A stretch of DNA of 49,858 nucleotides, taken from contig CAJWFK010000019.1 of the NCBI GenBank assembly GCA_913031125.1, forward strand, positions 1-49,858. The letters are read 5' to 3'. A program made the position numbers and the translations under genes. Under the pieces are notes generated by a model. The model was not told the DNA's origin, did not search any database, and saw nothing but the letters and a program-made list of their open reading frames with translations. The DNA comes from an uncultured Woeseia sp. Its GTDB lineage: Bacteria > Pseudomonadota > Gammaproteobacteria > Steroidobacterales > Woeseiaceae. Positions 27,073 through 41,784 of the stretch are shown one piece after another (position 1 is the stretch's first letter; each line of letters starts with the position of its first letter).

Positions 27073-27812
27073 CTGCTAAGCCAGTCATTTAAATCGGTCA
27101 ATACTTCGTGCCTAGTCAAATCGACTTTGAGTGGTGTTATTGCGACGGCGCCGCGAGCAATAGCATCAAAATCCGTACCAAAACCAGCATCTTGACCTTT
27201 ACCAGCTGGCCCAATCCAGTAGATGTTGCGTCCCCGCGGATCTTTTGTCGGCACTGAAGCTTCCGATCGATGCCGAAAACCAAGCCTAACTGCCTCTCGT
27301 CCATTTAGCTGTTCATAGGGTAGATTTGGAACATTTACATTCAAAATTATGTCTTTAGGTAACGGGTTATTTTGAAGTTTCCTTACAAGTTCCGCTGCAA
27401 CACGCCCTGCTGTATCAAAATTTTCCTCACCAGGTCCGGCTAACGATATCGCAATAGCCGGCAAACCTAAAAACCTTCCTTCCATAGCAGCCGCTACTGT
27501 ACCTGAGTAAATAACATCATCACCCAAGTTTGCCCCATGATTAATACCAGACACGACTATATCCGGATCTTCATCCAAAAATCCTGATAACGCCAAATGT
27601 ACCGAGTCGGATGGGGTTCCATTTACACAATATCGCCCGTTACTAACTTTTTGAACTCGAAGTGGAGTATGCAAAGTCAAGGAATTACTAGCGCCACTCT
27701 GATTCCGATCAGGGGCAACAACTGTCACTTCCGCTATATCCGATAGTGAGGAAGCAAGTGTAACTATACCCTGCGCAAGATAGCCATCGTCATTACTAAC
27801 CAAAATTTTCAC
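27069..27812 (-). CDS. surE: 5'/3'-nucleotidase SurE
   Basis: SurE is a metal-dependent phosphatase acting on nucleoside monophosphates, and often on short polyphosphates, linked to stationary-phase survival. The 247-residue product has metal ligands D8/D9 in '[11 protein letters not shown]', S39 in '[14 protein letters not shown]', and Asn in '[14 protein letters not shown]', with '[15 protein letters not shown]' after it. It overlaps pcm and is divergent from the smr gene across 84 bases. Confidence 0.96.
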   Translation of the reverse strand: MKILVSNDDGYLAQGIVTLASSLSDIAEVTVVAPDRNQSGASNSLTLHTPLRVQKVSNGRYCVNGTPSDSVHLALSGFLDEDPDIVVSGINHGANLGDDVIYSGTVAAAMEGRFLGLPAIAISLAGPGEENFDTAGRVAAELVRKLQNNPLPKDIILNVNVPNLPYEQLNGREAVRLGFRHRSEASVPTKDPRGRNIYWIGPAGKGQDAGFGTDFDAIARGAVAITPLKVDLTRHEVLTDLNDWLSR

Positions 27813-27849
27813 TTTTTACATTCTTTAACTTGTATTATTGCCGCGCCAC

Positions 27850-27855
27850 TATACT
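27850..27855 (+). promoter_or_regulatory. Possible -10 box upstream of smr gene
   Basis: TATACT lies 42 bases before the smr ATG in the surE/smr divergent gap. No convincing -35 partner is present (TTGTAT at 27830 gives only a 14-base spacer), so the call is weak. Confidence 0.22.
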
Positions 27856-27896
27856 CAAAGTTTGTTGCCAGCCATAGACCTTAACTGTTAGTTACC

Positions 27897-28448
27897 ATGA
27901 CCGATAAAAATGACACAAATAACCACAATCAAGAAGTTAAACTCTTCCGTGAGCTTATGGGTGATGTGCGATTAATAGAAACGGATGTGCGAGCACCCAA
28001 TTATAAAAAGAAACCTAAGGCACGAGCTCGATTTACACGTGAAGAAGAAAAATCTGTGCTGAAAGAAAGCCTAAAAACCGATATTGACGAAACAGAAGCA
28101 AGCTCCGGTGGAGCTATGCAATTTCAGAGAGCTATGATTGGTATCCGGACCATGCGTAAATTAAAAAAAGGTGCATTTACTATTCAAGGTGAGATCGACT
28201 TACATGGTATGACTGTATCTGAAGCTAAAACCAATTTACGAGTTTTTATTACTGACTGTTTGGAAAGGGGATATACGTGCGTGCGTATAATTCATGGCAA
28301 AGGGCTCGGCTCTGGCAAGCGCGGGCCTATCTTAAAGACTAAAGTTAATGTCTGGCTAAGACGATGGGACCAAGTATTAGCATTTGTTTCAGCTAAACAA
28401 GTCGATGGGGGCACAGGTGCGCTCTATGTGCTGCTAAAAAAATTATAA
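27897..28448 (+). CDS. smrA: Smr-domain protein (SmrA/YdaL type)
   Basis: A 183-residue protein with a charged, probably unstructured N-terminal 90 residues and a C-terminal Smr domain: 'IDLHGMTVSEAK' from about residue 101, 'RIIHGKGLGSG' near 129-139, and 'GGTGALYVLLKK' at the end. Stand-alone Smr domains are nucleases or RNA/DNA-binding modules; some cut mRNA at collided ribosomes. The 'LDLHGMT' histidine and 'HGKG' loop typical of active members are kept. It is a lone + strand gene between surE and ftsB, where gammaproteobacteria usually carry ispD, ispF and truD. Confidence 0.87.
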   Translation: MTDKNDTNNHNQEVKLFRELMGDVRLIETDVRAPNYKKKPKARARFTREEEKSVLKESLKTDIDETEASSGGAMQFQRAMIGIRTMRKLKKGAFTIQGEIDLHGMTVSEAKTNLRVFITDCLERGYTCVRIIHGKGLGSGKRGPILKTKVNVWLRRWDQVLAFVSAKQVDGGTGALYVLLKKL

Positions 28449-28468
28449 CAACGCCAGAAAAATTATTT

Positions 28469-28780
28469 CTATCGGTCCCTGTCTGCAACCATTCTGTCTC
28501 CGAGCAACGGCACAACATGGTAGAAAGTCTCAGTCTTCCCAATTAAACCTAAATCGTTACGGGCACGCTCTTCAGCTGCCTTCTGCCCATTTTTAAGGTC
28601 AATAACTTCGGCTTCGAAGGCCTGATTACGCTCACCCAATAATTCGTTCTCTTTATGTTGCTGCCGAACTAACTCCTCCAGTTCATGTTTTTTCGCAACC
28701 CCTGACTCTGATAGCCATAACTGTCCCTGCAACATTAACGCTACGATTACTAACATGAGAGTTGTCCAGCGCATCATCAC
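28469..28780 (-). CDS. ftsB: Cell division protein FtsB
   Basis: FtsB forms the FtsQBL divisome complex. The 103-residue bitopic protein has one membrane segment (about 5-21), a coiled-coil region (about 30-66, 'KKHELEELVRQQHKENELLG') and the conserved C-terminal motif 'EERARNDLGLIGKTETFY', matching E. coli FtsB. It lies 29 bases downstream of eno, as usual, and is convergent with the smr gene with only 20 bases between. Any of the two or three N-terminal Met codons could be the start. Confidence 0.92.
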   Translation of the reverse strand: MMMRWTTLMLVIVALMLQGQLWLSESGVAKKHELEELVRQQHKENELLGERNQAFEAEVIDLKNGQKAAEERARNDLGLIGKTETFYHVVPLLGDRMVADRDR

Positions 28781-28809
28781 CGTTTTGATACCCCTATCAC
28801 ATATCCTCT

Positions 28810-30123
<1,314 letters not shown>

Positions 30124-30164
30124 CTAAGTACGACAGATTACATTCTAGAGAAAATAGCCGTATT

Positions 30165-32865
<2,701 letters not shown>

Positions 32866-34206
32866 TTATATTAGTTTAGGCCGATCTTGCCACATTATCC
32901 GAACACCCCCTTTTACTGCGTAATCTGAGGAAACCCAAAGATCTCCAACAGCCACTAGCGTATCGCCCGTATAAAGAAGTGGCACAATTGAACGCATCCA
33001 AGGAAATACACCCTCTTCCTGGAAAAGTTTTTTAAGCTCGCGTCGCCTACCACCCGCTTCAACCCGAATTTTCTCACCTCCCTTTCGATAACTAACAAAT
33101 AAACCATCTCGAATAATTTTGGGATCTAGCCCCAACTCATCTGAATTTGACAATACAATCGTTCCACGACCCGCTCCCAGCATAATTGGCGGTCCCCCAA
33201 GTTGCAGCATGGTTTCGGGCGGTGGGACCTCATCGATTTCTGTTTCTAAAATATAGATATACCCTCGATACCGACGGATTATGCCGCCGGCCCACTTGAC
33301 CGCTGGCTGCTTATCATTGCGGGCGTTTATCACTTCATTCACAACCTGAAATAGCTGCTTTGCCGGTAATGAAGGTAGCCCTCGCAAGCGTATTACGTGA
33401 CGCAATAGGTTTCGTTGGCGTGATGATGAAAGTTTTGCCATTTCCCCCACCCATAATTTCTGCTCTGACCCACAGGTCTGTATATCGATATCCGCCAAAT
33501 CTTTTAAGAGTTCATTAGCTTCTCCTGCATATTCAGCACTTTGGCGAATAGATCCCGCAGCTGCGGGCCAGCGGCCCTCCAGAATTGGTAGTACTTTTGC
33601 ACGAACAAAGTTTCTATCAAACCGATTGTTAGCGTTGGACGGATCTTCAATCCACGTCAACCTATGCTTTGCCGCATAGGCTTCTAGCTCATCTCGGCGT
33701 ACGCCAAGAAGTGGTCGCAAAAGCATACCCCGACCAAAAGTTTGGCGCGCGCCTATTCCAGCCAATCCTGCCAGACCGCTGCGACGCATCAGATTCATCA
33801 ATATCGTCTCCGCTTGGTCGTTTTCTTGATGAGCAGATAATACGCAATCACCATCCTGTACGTAGGTAGACAACGCGTTATAACGAGCTCGTCGCGCAGC
33901 CGCTTCCAACCCATCTTCAGGGTTGTCAGGAATAGACACCTTATGAACCTCAACCTCAATATCTAAATTAGACCCAAAGTTTTTGCAGTGAACTGCCCAA
34001 GCTTCAGAAGAGGGATCTAATCCATGATCGATATGAATAGCAAGAATGGGGATATTATGATTGCCTTTCGCAAGTGCATGCAGAAGCACTGTCGAATCGA
34101 TCCCACCTGAGTACGCTACTAACCAGCGAGCAGCGGGAGTATCGTTAGTTAGCGCAAGAAGTCGCTTTAACAAATCATCAGATACAAAAGCCATTATGCT
34201 AGGCAC
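32866..34206 (-). CDS. tilS: tRNA(Ile)-lysidine synthase
   Basis: TilS attaches lysine to C34 of the minor tRNA-Ile so that it reads AUA. The 446-residue product has the PP-loop ATPase motif 'AYSGGIDSTVLLHAL' at about 31-45, 'AIHIDHGL', 'AHQENDQAETILMNLMRRSG' and 'RPLLGVRRDELEAYA', then the C-terminal TilS substrate-binding domains ('RREGG'-type 'VEAGGRRRELKKLFQE'). The start is GTG at 34206 or ATG at 34194; neither has a strong ribosome binding site. It lies 13 bases after accA and ends the dnaE-accA-tilS string. Confidence 0.94.
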   Translation of the reverse strand: MPSIMAFVSDDLLKRLLALTNDTPAARWLVAYSGGIDSTVLLHALAKGNHNIPILAIHIDHGLDPSSEAWAVHCKNFGSNLDIEVEVHKVSIPDNPEDGLEAAARRARYNALSTYVQDGDCVLSAHQENDQAETILMNLMRRSGLAGLAGIGARQTFGRGMLLRPLLGVRRDELEAYAAKHRLTWIEDPSNANNRFDRNFVRAKVLPILEGRWPAAAGSIRQSAEYAGEANELLKDLADIDIQTCGSEQKLWVGEMAKLSSSRQRNLLRHVIRLRGLPSLPAKQLFQVVNEVINARNDKQPAVKWAGGIIRRYRGYIYILETEIDEVPPPETMLQLGGPPIMLGAGRGTIVLSNSDELGLDPKIIRDGLFVSYRKGGEKIRVEAGGRRRELKKLFQEEGVFPWMRSIVPLLYTGDTLVAVGDLWVSSDYAVKGGVRIMWQDRPKLI

Positions 34207-34219
34207 AATTTCTGATTAC

Positions 34220-35179
34220 TCAGACTTCCTTAAACTTGCCGAATGCAGCAAGACGCGCCTGACGAATTTCCATAAGCCGATCTATATCAAATTGCTCGAG
34301 ATCTGCGAGATGCCTCAACAGCGCCTTTCGGATATCTTTCGCCATGGTCTCAATATCCCTATGCGCTCCGCCCAAAGGTTCTTGCAACACGTCATCTACT
34401 AACCCAAATTCGTCAAGACTGTTAGCAGTAATGCTCATCGCTTCTGCTGCTTCTTCAGCTTTCTCTGCACTCTTCCACAAAATGGATGCGCAGCCCTCTG
34501 GGGATATTACCGAGTATGTACTGTACTGGAGCATGAGCAGTCGATCTCCAACACCGATCGCTAAGGCGCCGCCAGAACCACCTTCTCCGATTACTACACT
34601 AATTATCGGAGTACGAAGTTTAGCCATCAAAAATAGACTATAGGCAATCGCTTGACTCTGGCCGCGTTCTTCAGCACCAACACCAGGGTAAGCTCCCGGC
34701 GTATCAATAAATGTCACTATGGGCAACGAGAATTTCTCCGCCATTTGCACCAGACGCTGAGCCTTTCTATATCCTTCTGGTTTTGGCATGCCGTAATTAC
34801 GCCGGACCCGCTCTTTTGTATCTCTGCCTTTCTGGTGACCAATGAACATTATTGGGCGTCCATCGAGCCTACCAATCCCACCAATGATCGCCGGATCATC
34901 TGCGTAGGTGCGATCTCCATGCAACTCTTGAAAGTCTGGTGCGATTATTTCAAGGTAATCAGCCGTGTATGGCCGCATAGGATGCCGTGCAACCTGGGCA
35001 ATTTCCCATGCAGAAAGCTTGCCGAAGATATTAGCTGTCAATGACTTACTTTTTGCGGTAAGTCTAGCCACCTCTGCGCTTATATTAATTTCCGAATCGT
35101 CAGTGACGTAACGAAGTTCATCAATCCGAGCTTCGAGTTCTGCGATCGGTTGTTCAAATTTTAGAAACTTAAGGTCCAT
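34220..35179 (-). CDS. accA: Acetyl-CoA carboxylase carboxyltransferase subunit alpha
   Basis: AccA with AccD transfers CO2 from carboxybiotin to acetyl-CoA, the committed step of fatty acid synthesis. The 319 residues match the family length. '[14 protein letters not shown]', '[21 protein letters not shown]', '[23 protein letters not shown]', '[20 protein letters not shown]' and '[17 protein letters not shown]' (oxyanion-type crotonase fold) are all present. The ATG at 35179 is clear. It lies 14 bases after dnaE, the conserved gammaproteobacterial order. Confidence 0.96.
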   Translation of the reverse strand: MDLKFLKFEQPIAELEARIDELRYVTDDSEINISAEVARLTAKSKSLTANIFGKLSAWEIAQVARHPMRPYTADYLEIIAPDFQELHGDRTYADDPAIIGGIGRLDGRPIMFIGHQKGRDTKERVRRNYGMPKPEGYRKAQRLVQMAEKFSLPIVTFIDTPGAYPGVGAEERGQSQAIAYSLFLMAKLRTPIISVVIGEGGSGGALAIGVGDRLLMLQYSTYSVISPEGCASILWKSAEKAEEAAEAMSITANSLDEFGLVDDVLQEPLGGAHRDIETMAKDIRKALLRHLADLEQFDIDRLMEIRQARLAAFGKFKEV

Positions 35180-35193
35180 AAGTGAAAGCGACT

Positions 35194-38100
35194 CTACAAC
35201 ATTTGCCTGTCGGGTGTGTATATCATTCGCACACTATTGCGCCCCAGAAGTTCCGTCAACTTATCTCGGAGCTCGCGGCTTGGGCGCACGGTCCAGTCTG
35301 ATCCTAAATTTAAACGGGCCTCAGCACCAGTTCCTACGTACTGCACTGCTACGTAACAGCTACCTTCACGATGCGGCAATAGCACATCATGAAGTTGGTT
35401 AAGAAACTTGGTACCTTTTCCCTCTGGACTTAGACTAAGCACCATACTTTTAGCTCTATGCTCGATAACCTCGTCAAGCGCCCGAACTAACTTTATGTTC
35501 ACTTGCCATGCACTAATAAAATTGTCGTAACGCAAGGTGCCAGAAACGACAACAATTTCATCTTTGATTAGGAGATGTCTGAACTCCTGGAAGGTCTCAT
35601 TGAACAAGTTCCCCTCTAGCCGCGCTGTATCGTCATCTAAAACTACTGTTATTCGATTCCCGCGTTTGCGGATATCCATAATAAGTCCAGCTATAGTTAC
35701 TTCACGGCTAGAATAAGCATAATTACGCTCACCTGCACTTGTTTGTGGCAGAGGCTCGGACCCTATGGCCGCAAGAGTCCCATCTACCAGATATTTAGCA
35801 TCTCGTCGAACAGAATCAAAAGGGTGTCCTGTCAGATAAAGTCCGAGAGCCTCTTTTTCATTAGCAAGTCGTTGCAATTCCATCCATTCATCCATTGGTT
35901 GAGAAGAAACGGTGGGGCCTTGGCGAACAATATCGCCGGCCAAGCCAAACATATCGTTCTGCCCTGCCGCTTTGGCCTGAGCGGCCTGACCAGCGCTCCT
36001 TATCGCTTCCGGCAATTCCTTGACAAGTTGACGCCTTGTTTGACCAAATTCATCCAATGCGCCTGACTTGATCAGGACTTCGTATGCACGCCTACTCACC
36101 TTTTCTACATCTACTCGACGACAAAAGTCTATCAACGAACGAAATTCACCGTCCTTTTCGCGTTCAGCAATGATTGCCTGCACAACACTTTGTCCGATTC
36201 CTTTAATAGCACCGAGGCCATATATAATCGATCCATCGGAGGACACACTGAATCTATATTGGGACGCGTTAATACTCGGTATGGCAATGTTTAGTCCCAG
36301 CTTACGGCAATCTTCTTTAATCACCACCAAACGATCAGTGTGATCCAAATCAGCACTCATGACCGCAGCCATAAAGGCGGATGGATGATGAGCCTTTAAA
36401 TATGCCGTTTGGTAAGCAAGCAGGGCATATGCTGCCGAATGTGATTTGTTAAATCCGTAGCCCGCAAATTTCTCCATGAGATCAAAGATTCTAGTCGCAG
36501 TCGTTTTCGACACTCCTCGGGTAGTCGCTCCTTCAACAAATACAGCACGTTGCTTAGCCATTTCTTCAGGTTTCTTTTTTCCCATTGCCCGGCGCAATAA
36601 GTCAGCACCACCAAGTGTATAACCAGCCAAAACTTGGGCAATCTGCATCACCTGTTCTTGGTATAAAATAACACCATAAGTCGGTTCTAAAACCGTTTTT
36701 AAGTCCGGATGAAGGTAATCAATATGGGATTTATTAGCATCATGCTTACGAGTAATGAAATCATCGACCATACCTGATTGCAGGGGTCCCGGACGGAATA
36801 GGGCAACGAGCGCTACCAGATCATCAAACTGATCTGGCTGCATGCGTTTTACTAAGTCTCGCATACCGCGAGACTCCAATTGAAAAACCGCACGCGTTTT
36901 ACATGCTTGCAACAATTCAAAGGTCTTCGAATCATCTAGAGGTATGGCTGATATATCGAGTGCCAATTTTGGATGCAAATTGTTTGCAGTCTGAGTAGCC
37001 CAATCAATAATAGTTAAGGTTTTTAAGCCTAGAAAATCAAACTTCACTAGACCTACAGCTTCCACATCATCCTTATCAAGCTGTGTGACGAGGTTAGCAC
37101 CACCTTCTTCACAATAAAGAGGCGTAAAATCGGTGAGCGCGGATGGGGCGATAACAACTCCCCCAGCATGTTTACCTGCGTTGCGTGAAAGTCCTTCTAA
37201 GGCTTTCGCGAGATCAATTATCGAGGCAACGTCTTCGTCCTCTCGATACATACGGCCCAAATCCTCATCCTGACCAAGGGCCTTCTGAAGAGTCATACCT
37301 ACTTCAAAAGGTACCTGTTTCGCAATGCGATCAACAAATCCGTATGGGTGTCCGAGCACCCTCCCAACATCTCGAATTACTGCACGAGCCGCCATCGTTC
37401 CATATGTAATTATCTGAGACACACGGTCACGACCGTAGCGTTCTGACACGTAATCAATAACTCGATCGCGTCCTTCCATACAGAAGTCGATATCGAAATC
37501 AGGCATCGATACACGTTCCGGATTTAGAAAACGTTCAAACAGAAGATCGTATTCCAGCGGGTCGAGGTCTGTAATTCCTAATGCATATGCTACGAGCGAA
37601 CCAGCGCCAGATCCTCGCCCAGGTCCGACAGGAATTTTTTTCTCCTTAGCCCAACGTATGAAATCAGCAACAATTAAGAAATATCCAGAAAAACCCATAT
37701 CACAAATAACTTGTAACTCATCTGCAAGACGTTTTTGATACGGTGCGGCTATTTCATCAAAACGCTCGGACGGCGAATCCTGTCGTTCTGCCTTTTTGTC
37801 TAGCAATGAACCGAGCCCAGTCTCTGATTCAGCTCTCAAGAAGTCCTCTACTGTCTGTGAGCCTGGAACTGGAAAAGGTGGCAAAAAGGGCTCATCAAAA
37901 GGTAGGTCAAGACTACACCGTCGCGCTATTTCGCTAGTATTGGAAATCGCTTCAGGAATGTCTTTAAACAACTCGAACATTTGATCAGCGCTCTTTAGGT
38001 ATTGTTGTCGGCTATAACTACGCGGACGACCAGCATCAGCTAAAATACGGCCATCTTGTATACAAACCCTAGCCTCATGCGCTTCAAAATCATTCTGCTC

Positions 38101-38715
38101 AATAAATCTGACATCATTTGTTGCTACAACAGGCACTTTTCTTTGGTGCGCAAGGCTAATTGAATGTTGCAGACATTCTTCTTCACCTGGCCGCCCAAGC
38201 CGAGTGAGTTCAATATAGAAACGATCACTAAAAATATCTAACCAATATTCGAGGCGCTCTTCTGCAAGACTTGTTTTTGTAGCAGTCCATGCCCTGCCAA
38301 TATCACCATTGATCCCACCGGAAAGTGCGATCAGCCCCTCCGCATTTTGCCTATCAAGCCATGATCTTTCGATCATAGGTACGCCTTTATGCTGGCCTTC
38401 AAGATAACTGCGGCTGATTAATCGCGTCAGATTTCTATAGCCTTTTAAATCCTGGCAAAGTAATACGAGTCCAAATGGCCTGTCATATTCGTCCGGATTA
38501 CGAATTTTGAGGTCAACACCAATCAGAGGTTTGACACCATAAGAAAATCCCTTCCGGTAAAACTTTACCAAGCCAAAAAGATTACTTTGATCAGTCATTG
38601 CCACTGCAGGCATATCTAACTCGGCTGACTTCTCCAACAACTGTGGAATACGCACCGTGCTATCGAAAATCGAGAATTCGGTGTGTAAATGTAGATGGAC
38701 GAACGGTGTAGTCAC
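35194..38715 (-). CDS. dnaE: DNA polymerase III subunit alpha
   Basis: DnaE is the replicative polymerase. The 1173-residue protein is the normal size. It opens with a PHP domain ('[15 protein letters not shown]'), then the C-family polymerase core with the catalytic aspartates in '[19 protein letters not shown]' (near 400), '[18 protein letters not shown]', '[26 protein letters not shown]'-type sequence in the fingers, a helix-hairpin-helix, an OB domain ('[17 protein letters not shown]') and the C-terminal tau-binding region. It starts at GTG 38715. It lies in rnhB-dnaE-accA order with 64 bases to rnhB. Confidence 0.97.
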   Translation of the reverse strand: MTTPFVHLHLHTEFSIFDSTVRIPQLLEKSAELDMPAVAMTDQSNLFGLVKFYRKGFSYGVKPLIGVDLKIRNPDEYDRPFGLVLLCQDLKGYRNLTRLISRSYLEGQHKGVPMIERSWLDRQNAEGLIALSGGINGDIGRAWTATKTSLAEERLEYWLDIFSDRFYIELTRLGRPGEEECLQHSISLAHQRKVPVVATNDVRFIEQNDFEAHEARVCIQDGRILADAGRPRSYSRQQYLKSADQMFELFKDIPEAISNTSEIARRCSLDLPFDEPFLPPFPVPGSQTVEDFLRAESETGLGSLLDKKAERQDSPSERFDEIAAPYQKRLADELQVICDMGFSGYFLIVADFIRWAKEKKIPVGPGRGSGAGSLVAYALGITDLDPLEYDLLFERFLNPERVSMPDFDIDFCMEGRDRVIDYVSERYGRDRVSQIITYGTMAARAVIRDVGRVLGHPYGFVDRIAKQVPFEVGMTLQKALGQDEDLGRMYREDEDVASIIDLAKALEGLSRNAGKHAGGVVIAPSALTDFTPLYCEEGGANLVTQLDKDDVEAVGLVKFDFLGLKTLTIIDWATQTANNLHPKLALDISAIPLDDSKTFELLQACKTRAVFQLESRGMRDLVKRMQPDQFDDLVALVALFRPGPLQSGMVDDFITRKHDANKSHIDYLHPDLKTVLEPTYGVILYQEQVMQIAQVLAGYTLGGADLLRRAMGKKKPEEMAKQRAVFVEGATTRGVSKTTATRIFDLMEKFAGYGFNKSHSAAYALLAYQTAYLKAHHPSAFMAAVMSADLDHTDRLVVIKEDCRKLGLNIAIPSINASQYRFSVSSDGSIIYGLGAIKGIGQSVVQAIIAEREKDGEFRSLIDFCRRVDVEKVSRRAYEVLIKSGALDEFGQTRRQLVKELPEAIRSAGQAAQAKAAGQNDMFGLAGDIVRQGPTVSSQPMDEWMELQRLANEKEALGLYLTGHPFDSVRRDAKYLVDGTLAAIGSEPLPQTSAGERNYAYSSREVTIAGLIMDIRKRGNRITVVLDDDTARLEGNLFNETFQEFRHLLIKDEIVVVSGTLRYDNFISAWQVNIKLVRALDEVIEHRAKSMVLSLSPEGKGTKFLNQLHDVLLPHREGSCYVAVQYVGTGAEARLNLGSDWTVRPSRELRDKLTELLGRNSVRMIYTPDRQML

Positions 38716-38779
38716 AAACTATAAAATCCTAAATTTCTTGCACATCAACCATGCTCTAAACTGCGCATCCGATTAACCA

Positions 38780-39364
38780 CTAGGCAGAACTTAGTTTAAA
38801 TGATCGACGATGCTGCGGACATGGGCCGAGAGCTAAAATCGCAGACCGATGATACTTAGTGCCATAACCCTTATGATTAGCAAATCCGTAACCTGGGTAT
38901 AACTTGTCGATGCTTCGCATCATACGATCTCTATAAACTTTAGCTATGATTGATGCTGCGCTGATTGCAGGAATACGCGAATCCCCCCGTATAAAAGCAT
39001 GACCACAAATCTTATGCCTACCGAACTCAAGATTCGGCAATTGATTACCATCAACTTGGACCCGAGCAGGTAAAACGCGAAGTCCAATAATTGCACGGCG
39101 CATTGCAAGAAAAGTTGCCTGCAGGATATTGATTTGGTCTATTTCAGTCGAATCCGACCAAGCAACGGACCAAGCGATAGATTTTAGTAATATTTCGTCA
39201 GCTAGTCGCTCTCTCCTGTTTTCCGTTAGCACCTTGGAATCAGCTAAACTCCTTATCGGCGCGTTGGGGTTTAGTATTACAGCCCCAGCAACAACCGGCC
39301 CAGCCAAAGGTCCTCGGCCTGCTTCGTCTATACCCGCGGTAGATCCCGTTTTACAATCGACCAA
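38780..39364 (-). CDS. rnhB: Ribonuclease HII
   Basis: RNase HII removes ribonucleotides from DNA-RNA hybrids. The 194-residue product has D13-E14 in '[20 protein letters not shown]', '[14 protein letters not shown]', and the third and fourth acidic sites in 'VQVDGNQLP' and '[20 protein letters not shown]'. The start is almost certainly TTG at 39364: an in-frame TAA precedes it directly, no ATG or GTG follows before the active site, and GGAG stands six bases upstream. The gene follows lpxB after 49 bases. Confidence 0.94.
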   Translation of the reverse strand: MVDCKTGSTAGIDEAGRGPLAGPVVAGAVILNPNAPIRSLADSKVLTENRRERLADEILLKSIAWSVAWSDSTEIDQINILQATFLAMRRAIIGLRVLPARVQVDGNQLPNLEFGRHKICGHAFIRGDSRIPAISAASIIAKVYRDRMMRSIDKLYPGYGFANHKGYGTKYHRSAILALGPCPQHRRSFKLSSA

Positions 39365-39413
39365 TTATTGCTCCGTTGCATTCTGTTACCTTTGTTAAGA
39401 TTGTGATTCCCCG

Positions 39414-40550
39414 TTATCGTTGCGCTATTTTTAGTACGGCCCTTGCCGCACGCTCATCAGCATTTCTAGCCAGCAACTTTCGAATTAACTTAAATTCTCT
39501 CACAATTGTCAGTCGCCTATCATTGTCTTTTAGCAAATCCTCCAGTGAAGTACATAACAAATCAGCCATTGCCGCGTGTTGAATAAATTCAGGAACCAGT
39601 GGTTTTTCTGTAAGCAGGTTTGGCAAAGTAATGTACGGTACTTTAAGAAGATTTAGTCCACGCATAAGTCCAAACGTAAGAGGTGAAACTCGATATGCAG
39701 CAACCATTGGCGTACCCAGCAATGCTGCTTCTAGTGCCGCAGTACCGGACGCTAACAAAACAATATCTGCCGCTGTAATGGCCAGTTCAGCATTACTATC
39801 GACCAACAAAACCCTATCGCGAATTTTATAACTATCCAGATGTTTCTCAAATGCAACCCGAATGCGGCTATTCACCATGGGGGCCACAAATATTATGCTA
39901 GGAAATCGTTGTGTCAGAAGTAAGCAAGTTTCAGCGAAAACCGGGCCGAGTCGAGAAACCTCAGAATCACGACTTCCTGGTAAAATGGCAACCACATGTT
40001 TAGCATCGATTGCTAATTGTTTACGTGCTGCAAACACGTCTGGCTCGATCGGTAGCTTGTCAGCCAACGGGTGCCCAACAAAATCTGCATCGATACCCTG
40101 CGAGTCATAGATCTGCTTTTCAAATGGAAGAAGGCAAAGGACCTTGTCTGCTGCTTTCTCAACATTATTAACCCTACCCTTTCGCCATGCCCATATAGAT
40201 GGGCTAACGTAGTGAACCGTTCTTATTCCAGTGGACCGCAAGGCCGCTTCAAGTCCAAGATTAAATTCAGGAGAATCGATTCCTACAACGACGTCTGGTT
40301 TTGTATGTTTCCATCGAGTGATCAGACGACGCCTTAGTTTTAGTAGTTTCGGAATTTTAATGAGTGGTTCGATCAAACCCATTACAGCCAAGGTGTCCGA
40401 TATCTCGAGTGCCTTGCATCCCGCAGCCTGCATTTGTGGCCCCGCAACACCCTCGAATTCGATATTAGGGCAACTCTGTTTAAGGGACCGAATTAGACCA
40501 GCACCTAACAAATCGCCAGAAGTTTCACCAGCGACTAGAGCAACCCGCAT
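39414..40550 (-). CDS. lpxB: Lipid-A-disaccharide synthase
   Basis: LpxB joins UDP-diacylglucosamine and lipid X to form the lipid A disaccharide, at the inner membrane surface. The 378-residue GT19 protein shows 'VAGETSGDLLGAGLI', 'VVGIDSPEFNLGLE', 'HYVSPSIWAWR', 'LPFEKQIY', 'FVGHPLAD', 'ILPGSRDSEV' and 'LASGTAALEAALLGTPMVAAYR', all diagnostic. It starts at ATG and follows lpxA by two bases. Confidence 0.96.
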   Translation of the reverse strand: MRVALVAGETSGDLLGAGLIRSLKQSCPNIEFEGVAGPQMQAAGCKALEISDTLAVMGLIEPLIKIPKLLKLRRRLITRWKHTKPDVVVGIDSPEFNLGLEAALRSTGIRTVHYVSPSIWAWRKGRVNNVEKAADKVLCLLPFEKQIYDSQGIDADFVGHPLADKLPIEPDVFAARKQLAIDAKHVVAILPGSRDSEVSRLGPVFAETCLLLTQRFPSIIFVAPMVNSRIRVAFEKHLDSYKIRDRVLLVDSNAELAITAADIVLLASGTAALEAALLGTPMVAAYRVSPLTFGLMRGLNLLKVPYITLPNLLTEKPLVPEFIQHAAMADLLCTSLEDLLKDNDRRLTIVREFKLIRKLLARNADERAARAVLKIAQR

Positions 40551-40552
40551 AA

Positions 40553-41326
40553 TTAGCGGATAATGCCGCGCTCTGAAGATTTCAGAGAGTCAACAAATAT
40601 TTCAATTTCAGGCTGTTCGGCTACCATGCTTTCTAAATCTTTAATAGCCTTACTTAGCTTGGCACCGCTTCGGTATACGATCTTGTAGGCATTCCTAATA
40701 TTGCGAATTTGGTCGCCGCTGAAGCCACGCCGCTTGAGTCCCTCAGAATTAATGCCTTTGGGTGCTGTCGGTTGCCCCCCTATCATAGTATAGGCGGGCA
40801 CATCCTGATTGATTGCGGCATACATCCCAAGGAATGCATGTGCGCCAATGCGACAAAATTGGTGCGCACCAGTAAAACCACCAAATATTGTCCAATCGCC
40901 TACGCGAACATGACCAGCCAAAGTGGCATTATTAGCAAATATACAATGGCTTCCAATCACACAATCATGAGCTATATGAACATAAGCCATGATCCAATTA
41001 TCATTTCCTATACGGGTAGTACCATCACCCTGCAATGTACCTCGGCTGATTGTGCAAAATTCTCTGATGGTATTGGCATCACCAATTTCGAGTCGAGTTG
41101 ACTCGCCCCTATACTTTTTGTCCTGAGGGTCGTCACCAATAGAACAAAACTGATAGATATGGTTATTCTCACCGATACGGGTTGGGCCGTTTATTACGAC
41201 ATGACTATCGATAACACACCCAGTTCCTATCTCTACGTTTTCCCCAATAACTGTATAGGGCCCGACTTCGACACCTTTTGCAATTTTAGCGGAATCGGAA
41301 ATGATGGCAGTCGGATGCGTATTCAA
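40553..41326 (-). CDS. lpxA: UDP-N-acetylglucosamine acyltransferase LpxA
   Basis: LpxA adds the first hydroxyacyl chain to UDP-GlcNAc in lipid A synthesis. The 257 residues form a left-handed beta helix of hexapeptide repeats ('IGENVEIGTGCVIDSHVVI', 'VGDWTIFGGFTGAHQF') with the catalytic His in 'AYVHIAHDCVIG'. The C-terminal helical domain contains 'LKRRGFSGDQIRNI'. It starts at TTG 41326, which overlaps the fabZ TGA (TTGA). An in-frame TGA three bases earlier rules out any longer reading, and a strong Shine-Dalgarno explains use of TTG. Confidence 0.96.
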   Translation of the reverse strand: MNTHPTAIISDSAKIAKGVEVGPYTVIGENVEIGTGCVIDSHVVINGPTRIGENNHIYQFCSIGDDPQDKKYRGESTRLEIGDANTIREFCTISRGTLQGDGTTRIGNDNWIMAYVHIAHDCVIGSHCIFANNATLAGHVRVGDWTIFGGFTGAHQFCRIGAHAFLGMYAAINQDVPAYTMIGGQPTAPKGINSEGLKRRGFSGDQIRNIRNAYKIVYRSGAKLSKAIKDLESMVAEQPEIEIFVDSLKSSERGIIR

Positions 41327-41784
41327 CGATCACCTCCCGGCGCGCACATAATTTCGGCTGAAACAGCGAGACTGCTCCCTACTGTTGCTTCACAGTTATA
41401 AAACCAGATACCTCCCTTGACCCGCTGCACATCTACCTCAAAAAACAGCTCTTCTCCCGGTAAGACTGGTCGCCGAAATCGAGCATTATCTACACCTGCA
41501 AGAAAAAAAAGTGGTTTGGGCTCAGTATCAATCATAGTTAAATATGAAAGAATGCCACCAGCCTGCGCCATAGCCTCGATCACAAACACACCCGGCATAA
41601 TGGGACGTCCTGGGAAATGGCCCTCAAAGCAAGGATCCTCGTGCATTAAGTCTTTCTTGGCCGTAATACATTCACCCACAGTTCCGCCCAATACTTTATC
41701 GATAAGAAGAAATGGATAACGATGCGGTAGCGCTTCCTTAATTTCGGATCTTTCCATGATTCCTATATCAGTACCTATTGTCAT
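41323..41784 (-). CDS. fabZ: 3-hydroxyacyl-[acyl-carrier-protein] dehydratase FabZ
   Basis: FabZ dehydrates 3-hydroxyacyl-ACP in fatty acid elongation and competes with LpxA/LpxD for hydroxyacyl-ACP. The 153-residue hot-dog-fold enzyme has 'LPHRYPFLLIDKV' and the catalytic H56 and E70 in 'GHFPGRPIMPGVFVIEAMAQAGG'. Its ATG overlaps the lpxD TAA by one base (TAATG). A second ATG at 41757 would give a shorter N terminus; the first fits E. coli length better. Confidence 0.95.
   Translation of the reverse strand: MTIGTDIGIMERSEIKEALPHRYPFLLIDKVLGGTVGECITAKKDLMHEDPCFEGHFPGRPIMPGVFVIEAMAQAGGILSYLTMIDTEPKPLFFLAGVDNARFRRPVLPGEELFFEVDVQRVKGGIWFYNCEATVGSSLAVSAEIMCAPGGDR
41330..41337 (-). promoter_or_regulatory. 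Strong ribosome binding site deciding the lpxA TTG start
   Basis: GGAGGTGA, a full complement to the 16S anti-Shine-Dalgarno, ends three bases before the TTG (GGAGG is six bases away). It lies inside the last codons of fabZ. Confidence 0.8.

Noticed and set aside
40709-41101. 130-codon + strand frame inside lpxA
   Set aside because: Antisense shadow of hexapeptide-repeat sequence in lpxA; no independent motif.
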